Shown here piece by piece: positions 58,760-64,000 of a DNA stretch of 64,000 nucleotides (position 1 is its first letter; each line of letters starts with the position of its first letter). A model generated the notes under the pieces. It did not search any database and was not told the origin of the DNA. It saw nothing but the letters and a program-made list of their open reading frames with translations. The DNA is from Labia minor (Eukaryota > Arthropoda > Insecta > Dermaptera > Spongiphoridae): the NCBI GenBank assembly GCA_963082975.1, contig OY720346.1, positions 48,263,296 to 48,327,295 on the forward strand, in the 5' to 3' direction. Made by a program: the position numbers and the translations under genes.

Positions 58760-60054
58760 AGTAATACATAATTAATTTACTGATTAAATTAAAATATCTT
58801 TTAAATAAGAACACAAAAAGATATGATAATATAATGTAATATACTGTTTGCAACAAAATGGATGAAATATATATATGTATTGTATAATATAGCACACAAA
58901 TTAAATAAAAAAATATTTATTTAATATTAATATTTATAATTAAGATATTTAATATATTTGACTTTCAATTTATTAAATACGTTATTCGTAGTTAATTAAG
59001 AAAAAAACAAAGTTTGAATTCATAATTTGATTTTATTCGGAAAGTATGCTACTGGATATCATAAATTATAATATATAAATATTGAAAAATATGAAATTTT
59101 TGTTTACTTTATTTACTAGCGAATTAAGAGGAAAATTTTTATTATAGTATATACAAACAATATATTTATAAATAAATTATGTTCCGATTCATTATATGTA
59201 TAATAGCATATAGAGTATAGATTATAATTTTTACAAATGATTAAACTGGATGATAGATATAACAATACAATGCGATTTATTAAAAACTGTATGATGACAA
59301 ATATTCAAAAGGAGAGAAAAAGAAGAGAAAAATGAAGAAATATATTTTATATTTTATTTACCATATATATATTAAACAACAAAAAGATGGAGACATTTAT
59401 GGTTCATTTCAATTATGTTATCTATCTCAATTTATTTATAGTATAAAATATTTATAAATAATTTAAGTAAATAAATTTTTAAAAAAAATATTAAGAAAAG
59501 TTTTAATAAATTTTCTTTAGCAATAACAATATATTTTGAAAAAGGACATAAATAAATCAGTGTAATGATTAAGAAAAGAAATTAATTATAATAATTTCTA
59601 TAACCATCGCTTCACATGGGGTTCCAATTTGATTTTTCAGGGGGAAAAATTGATAAGCAGTCAGAAGTCAATCATTTAGGCTATTTAGTGAATAATAAAA
59701 AAAAAATTAATATTAAAAACTATTCTCATGTAACATAGGGGACATTTTAAATTTATCGAAGCTGTGGTAGGACATAGCAAAAAGAAAGTGAGTGAAATAA
59801 AGAGAGTGAAAGGGGGAGGGGAGTATTATTCAATTTCAATACATCATTACATTTGTTGGCGAATAAGATAAATGACCACCTTCAATTTCTCACATTTATA
59901 TAACAAAATGCTAATTTTCGAGGAAAAACCCAAACACTACATTAAAAAATTCATTCAATTATATGAGAAATAATAATAAAAAATATGTTGTATTCCTACG
60001 ACAGTTCAAAATATACTTATAATACATATATTTCTATAGTTAAAAAGTAATTAA
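58760..60054. other. AT-rich intergenic stretch
   Basis: A less AT-rich patch at 59600-59900 includes AGTGAAAGGGGGAGGGGAG and CATTACATTTGTTGGCG. Otherwise nothing recognised. Confidence 0.4.
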
Positions 60055-60414
60055 AATAAGTTGACCTGTGGCCAGGCGCAGAACCGACCGACGCGTCGGT
60101 TTGAAATAAATTAATTTTCAGCTACATAAACAATTTCAAATAATTTTAATATATCTATTAATGCAATAAAAACAGATATGGATATAACATAAATATTTTT
60201 AATTTTATTTTATTTATAATATATATGTAAGACCAGGCAGTGACGTCATGAATGGCTGGATGACGTCATATAATTTTAAATTAAGAAAAAACTAATGAAG
60301 ATGATTTTCCCGAGGATAAAACCAATACAAAGTGCATGATTTGTGGAGATATATAAAAATAACTGTGAAATTTGGTGTGAAAACAATACCTCCCTTACTA
60401 TCGTCGGTCGGTAA
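60055..60414 (+). mobile_element. R1 repeat, copy 9 (internally deleted)
   Basis: Intact 5' end (5' motif expanded to ACCGACCGACGCGTCGG) with TGACGTCA pair. The CTTCCGGTT, CAAATTTCAT and microsatellite modules are deleted; it resumes at AACTGTGAAATTTGGTGTG and ends CGTCGGTCGGTAA. Confidence 0.9.
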
Positions 60415-60774
60415 AAACTGTAACGATAAACCCCCACCATTATTCTTAGAATATATGATTTTTTGTTGTAATCGGATTATCATGAAAATATACCTAAATA
60501 TAAAGATTTAAATTTTTTTTGTTAAAATTTAATTTATATAATAATTATTATTTTCTAGAGGTTTATTAAATTTTAATAATCACCGAATTACAAACGATTC
60601 ATTTATTTGGCCTTAGGTTATTTAATCTCATTTATAATGATAGTCGTGATTTTTATGAGTACTTTTACTTCTAATGATCAAAACTTTATTAATTTTCAAT
60701 CAAAATTAATGAACTTACTATGTCAGAAGAGTCTGATAAAATAATGATAATTAATAAAAATGAATTGCATGACC

Positions 60775-61065
60775 TCTATGCATCTACAGGCATAGGTAGG
60801 GTTATGAATTCGAGAAGGATGTGTTTGGCAGGACACATGGCTAGCTAGAATGGGAGAAGAAAGAATAGTGAAAAATAAAAATATTCGTAGGCAAACCGAT
60901 TGGGAAACGGACGTTTGGAAGACCAAGAACGGTATGGGTGGACAATGTAGTCGTGAGAGAGATGGGAGAGGGTAGGAATTGGTTGGTTATAACTCAGAAT
61001 AGGAACACTTGGAGAAATGTGGTTGCTGCGGCTAAAAACTTTCGAGTTCCATAAAGCCACAGATA
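60775..61065 (+). mobile_element. LINE fragment, L1 family tail
   Basis: GGTTATGAATTCGAGAAGG, GGCAGGACACATGGCTAG, GAATGGGAGAAGAAAGAATAG, GGAAGACCAAGAACGGTATG, GGTGGACAATGTAG, ..GCTGCGGCTAAAAACTTTCG, CATAAAGCCACAGATAG: the L1 3' ORF tail and start of the UTR, with frameshifts. Minus frames at 60723-61060 are shadows. Confidence 0.75.
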
Positions 61066-62339
61066 GATTTTAGAAAGAATTAATAAAAATAGAAAAGAGG
61101 GGGAATGTTTGAAAATAAATTAAATTTATTTCTAAAAAAAATCACACAATTAAAAATAAAATTATAAAAAGAAGCATTCATGAAAATAGCTGTTATAATA
61201 ATAAGTTGTAAATTACTATTGTTAAAAATTCAGTATATTCTGTTATAGTCAGATTCAGCACCTACAACAATTAATTCAATTAAAATAGAATAAATGATAA
61301 ATTTTGGATTGTTGATTTATAAATATTAGTTAAAAATATCCATTCTATTTTCTTAATGTGAATAAAGCTTTAGTTTGCCCACCTCCCACCACTGGATATA
61401 ATCTATATGTAGAAATATCCTATATATATATGTGTGTGTGTATTACGGATATTCAGTAACCACCGGTATATCAATGTATTTTTAGAAATCTCTACAGACA
61501 AGTTCCGTTAATGATAAATAATTGAAATGAAATGAAAAAAAAAATACTGATGATTCGTGTTGGTATGTTGGGTTGACAGTTTTCAATATAATAATATATT
61601 CTTAGGGTTTTTGTTCATCGAGTCTAATTTTTTATTTATTTTCCTCCTGAGTACTTTTTTTCCCTGTTCTCGACATGTTTTATCCGGACACATCAATACG
61701 CCATACATAATTGATATTTTATGCGGCCGAATTGGATAAAAAAGATGCATTTTTTTTTTCATCGGCGGTCATTCTATAAAATTTTATTTTTTTTATCCAC
61801 CTCTTTTAATGGTATAAATGGATTTTGCATTAACAACAGAGCACCGTGGCTACGAAAATATGTTTAATTTTCACTATGGGCATGAAATGGGCTCGAGATG
61901 TGTCCCTTAGCCCATCCACGGATTATTATCCTCAATGTTTAGCCGATTAAAATGAAATTGCTAGAAAAATATTAACGATAAAAAAAAATTCTCTCTTGCT
62001 CTCTTCTGGTCTAATAATCTAATTTTAATATTCCTATTGATAATTATTGACTTGAAATTTGCCTAATTTTCTTTTAAAGTTGGAAATTCCAAAATTCATA
62101 AAATTTTATTATTGTCATTTTAATCTATTTTAATAGAATTTCATAATAATTTTTCATTTTAATTAAATATTATCTTTTAAAGTATCATCATCTTTTATAA
62201 TCGAATCTAACGATGTTATCATCTTTTAAAATATTATAAAATTTTATTAATGCAAAAATGACGGATGTGAGTCGATAAATTGAAATTATTTTAACTATTT
62301 TATTTTAGCATTATTCAAATTTGTAATTATAAAATTGAG
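61066..62339. promoter_or_regulatory. Gene-free DNA with candidate conserved non-coding islands
   Basis: 61370-61990 contains several unusual non-repetitive segments: TAACCACCGGTATATC, GTTTTATCCGGACACATCAA, ATTTTATGCGGCCGAATTGG, CATCGGCGGTCATTC, CAGAGCACCGTGGCTACG, GGGCATGAAATGGGCTCGAG. No frame or splice pattern supports coding (the 60-codon + frame at 61557 resembles nothing). TTTTATG and TAATTGAT cores would suit homeodomain binding. Enhancer function is inference only. Confidence 0.3.
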
Positions 62340-62570
62340 AGGATTATAATGGACGGGAAATACTACATTTAGCTTAAATAGGAGAAGAAAGATTAGTGAA
62401 ATGTGTATATTGTGAAATAAACCATTTGAAAATATGAACATGGTATTAAATAAAAAGATTATATATAAAATGAGAGCAGAATTAGTAGATGATAGAAATT
62501 AGATGAAAGAGGGGATCGGGATATGGTCAGATGGAGAAATGTGTGATTGCTGTAGTGCCATAGATATTTT
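62340..62570 (+). mobile_element. LINE fragment, L1 family tail (very decayed)
   Basis: TAGGAGAAGAAAGATTAGTGAAATG, then GATGAAAGAGGGGATCGGG and GAGAAATGTGTGATTGCTG follow the order of the L1 3' tail at about 70% similarity by eye. Confidence 0.5.
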
Positions 62571-62736
62571 ATTTAATTTTTAAAATAATATGAAGAAAAT
62601 GAAAATAATATAAGAATATATGAAGAAGACTTAATAAAATACATTCTATATACATAACATATAGTAAGTATATATAAAAATCATAATTTTTTTAAAAATT
62701 TTGAATAGAAATGATAATTATGTCATCTATTCTAAA

Positions 62737-62893
62737 TAAGTTAGTGTCTTCACTCGACTATCTCGCAATTTGATTTGGATTAAATAACATATATTATACT
62801 TAAAATTTAATTAATTAAATTATAAATTAAAATCAATAAATAATATTTATTAAATCAGCGCATATTTGGATCTTTGTTGGAGGCGAGATAGTA
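62737..62893 (+). mobile_element. R2 repeat, copy 7 (ends only)
   Basis: 5' end AGTTAGTGTCTTCACTCGAC..CTATCTCGCAATTTG plus AT module to GATCTTTGTTGGAGG, then a direct jump to the 3' end GCGAGATAGTAAAAAG. All internal modules are deleted. Confidence 0.8.
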
Positions 62894-63780
62894 AAAAGGT
62901 GAGATTTGTATGAAAAATAAACTTTTCAACATCAAGCTTAGATAAGAAATAATAATTATTGTTAAAATTTAATAAATGTGACCCGAAATGTTTATTTATT
63001 TTAATATTTTTAATTTTTTCGAAAATTCTTCCGAGATTGTTACATTCTAAAATGTATAAGGATACCTTTGACAGAGAGTATTCATTTATATAATAATACA
63101 ATCAATCATTTAAATTAAATCGTTTTTTCTCAAAGTTTCAACCCAATTTATTTAGATTATTAATTATTTTAGATTTAAATATATTAAAAGATATGTGTGA
63201 AAAGTGAAATTTTGCTAAAATCAACGAAATAACATAATAACATAATATCTCTTTTAAATATAAATCATGAAAAGAAGTTTATAAGTTAAATTATAAATAT
63301 TTTTAAAAAAAGAGATAAATTGTGATTTATAACAGTATGCACAATATTCTTAATGTAGGTGAAAAATATTACACTCAATATTAAATTATATTTAATTAAA
63401 TTGAAAGAGAATTATATAAGATATAATTAAATTCATAAATTAATCTTTTCTAATAATAAAAATAACTATGTTAATAATAAACGATCATTATGAACGAAAA
63501 AAAGTGTAAAATATCATACATTAGTTTTTAGTCATTAAAATAAATCATCGTATTTAAATAATAATCAAAAGAATATTAATATTAATAATTAATAACCTTA
63601 ATAATCAATATGTTTTCTTTAAAATAAACTGGAAACATACTTGTGAAAGTATAGTAGATAAACTTAATAGAAAAAATACAAATTATTTTAGATCACAAGT
63701 ATTTATGATTTATTTAGGAAATATTCAATAAATTAATCCTAATTACTAAAACTGAGTTAATAATAATTATATTGATGAAT
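62894..63780. other. AT-rich intergenic stretch
   Basis: Nothing recognised; the 83-codon minus frame at 62850-63101 starts in the R2 remnant and is low-complexity. Confidence 0.4.
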
Positions 63781-64000
63781 AGGCGCCACCAGGTTGGGGT
63801 TAACGGCGTTAACTCACAACCTCGTAGTCCCGGGTCTGGCAAGGGAATTCTAGCTGGAGTCTATGTGACGGTGTAAACCCAGCCTCCTGGATCAAAATTG
63901 GGAAGCTACTTTTTAAAAAAGTAGCGCCTCCGATCAAGAAAATCAAGGTAAAGGTTGAAGGTCCCTTTCTTCTGGACATAGGACATTTAATTTAAATAAA
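63781..64000. other. GC-richer block at the right edge, possible retrotransposon part
   Basis: An abrupt change to balanced composition: GGCGCCACCAGGTTGGGGTT, AACGGCGTTAACTCACAACC, TCGTAGTCCCGGGTCTGGC, CTATGTGACGGTGTAAACCC. It contains a short inverted pair, AGCTACTTTTTAAAAAAGTAGC (63903-63924). It looks like the 5' region of a larger element cut by the window edge; no protein recognised. Confidence 0.35.

Noticed and set aside
58127..58761. Three + strand frames of 80-101 codons
   Set aside because: Shadows opposite the LINE reverse-transcriptase frame, which has clear RT motifs on the minus strand.

Overview
The window is animal nuclear DNA, most likely from a very AT-rich arthropod. By eye it is well over 70% A+T. 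Genes have introns with gt..ag borders, and most of the sequence is transposon debris. The arthropod call rests on the cytochrome P450 type (CYP2-clan, microsomal) and on repeat modules resembling those common in arthropod genomes. The species cannot be named from the sequence.

Layout. (1) 1-33 kb holds a tandem array of three cytochrome P450 genes, all on the + strand: gene 1 (1740-5354, its first two exons lie left of the window), gene 2 (17039-21220, complete, 8 exons, 476 aa) and gene 3 (27104-33110, complete, 8 exons, 475 aa). Intron positions and phases are the same in all three. Between them lie relics of the same array: a dead exon-6/exon-7 piece at 12002-12376, joined to a pogo/Tigger transposase tail, and a duplicated, frameshifted first exon at 16551. 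(2) 33-45 kb has no host gene I can support and is built of nested mobile elements. (3) 45-64 kb is gene-poor. It has isolated less AT-rich islands that could be conserved regulatory DNA, one candidate 112-bp exon on the minus strand (56959-57070), SINEs and LINE fragments.

Mobile elements. The best-resolved are: a pair of about 1.18-kb hAT elements with perfect 8-bp target duplications (13481-14657 and 43705-44889); a hAT MITE with a perfect 8-bp duplication (6707-7036); two internally deleted mariners (21489-22066, 43160-43681); a deleted piggyBac with TTAA (15790-16295); a 5'-truncated LINE with a perfect 12-bp duplication (58016-58747); two tRNA-like SINE families; and three related short-element families, here called R1, R2 and R3. 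R1-R3 share a core layout (a CTTCCGGTT block, a CAAATTTCAT block, a microsatellite, then a 3' inverted motif). They may be non-autonomous Helentron-type elements; a degraded Helentron-like endonuclease fragment lies at 24027-24455.

The P450s would be single-pass endoplasmic-reticulum monooxygenases oxidising small lipophilic substrates with electrons from NADPH-P450 reductase. Substrates cannot be inferred. The array looks like an actively evolving family: duplications, exon relics and transposon-swollen introns sit side by side.
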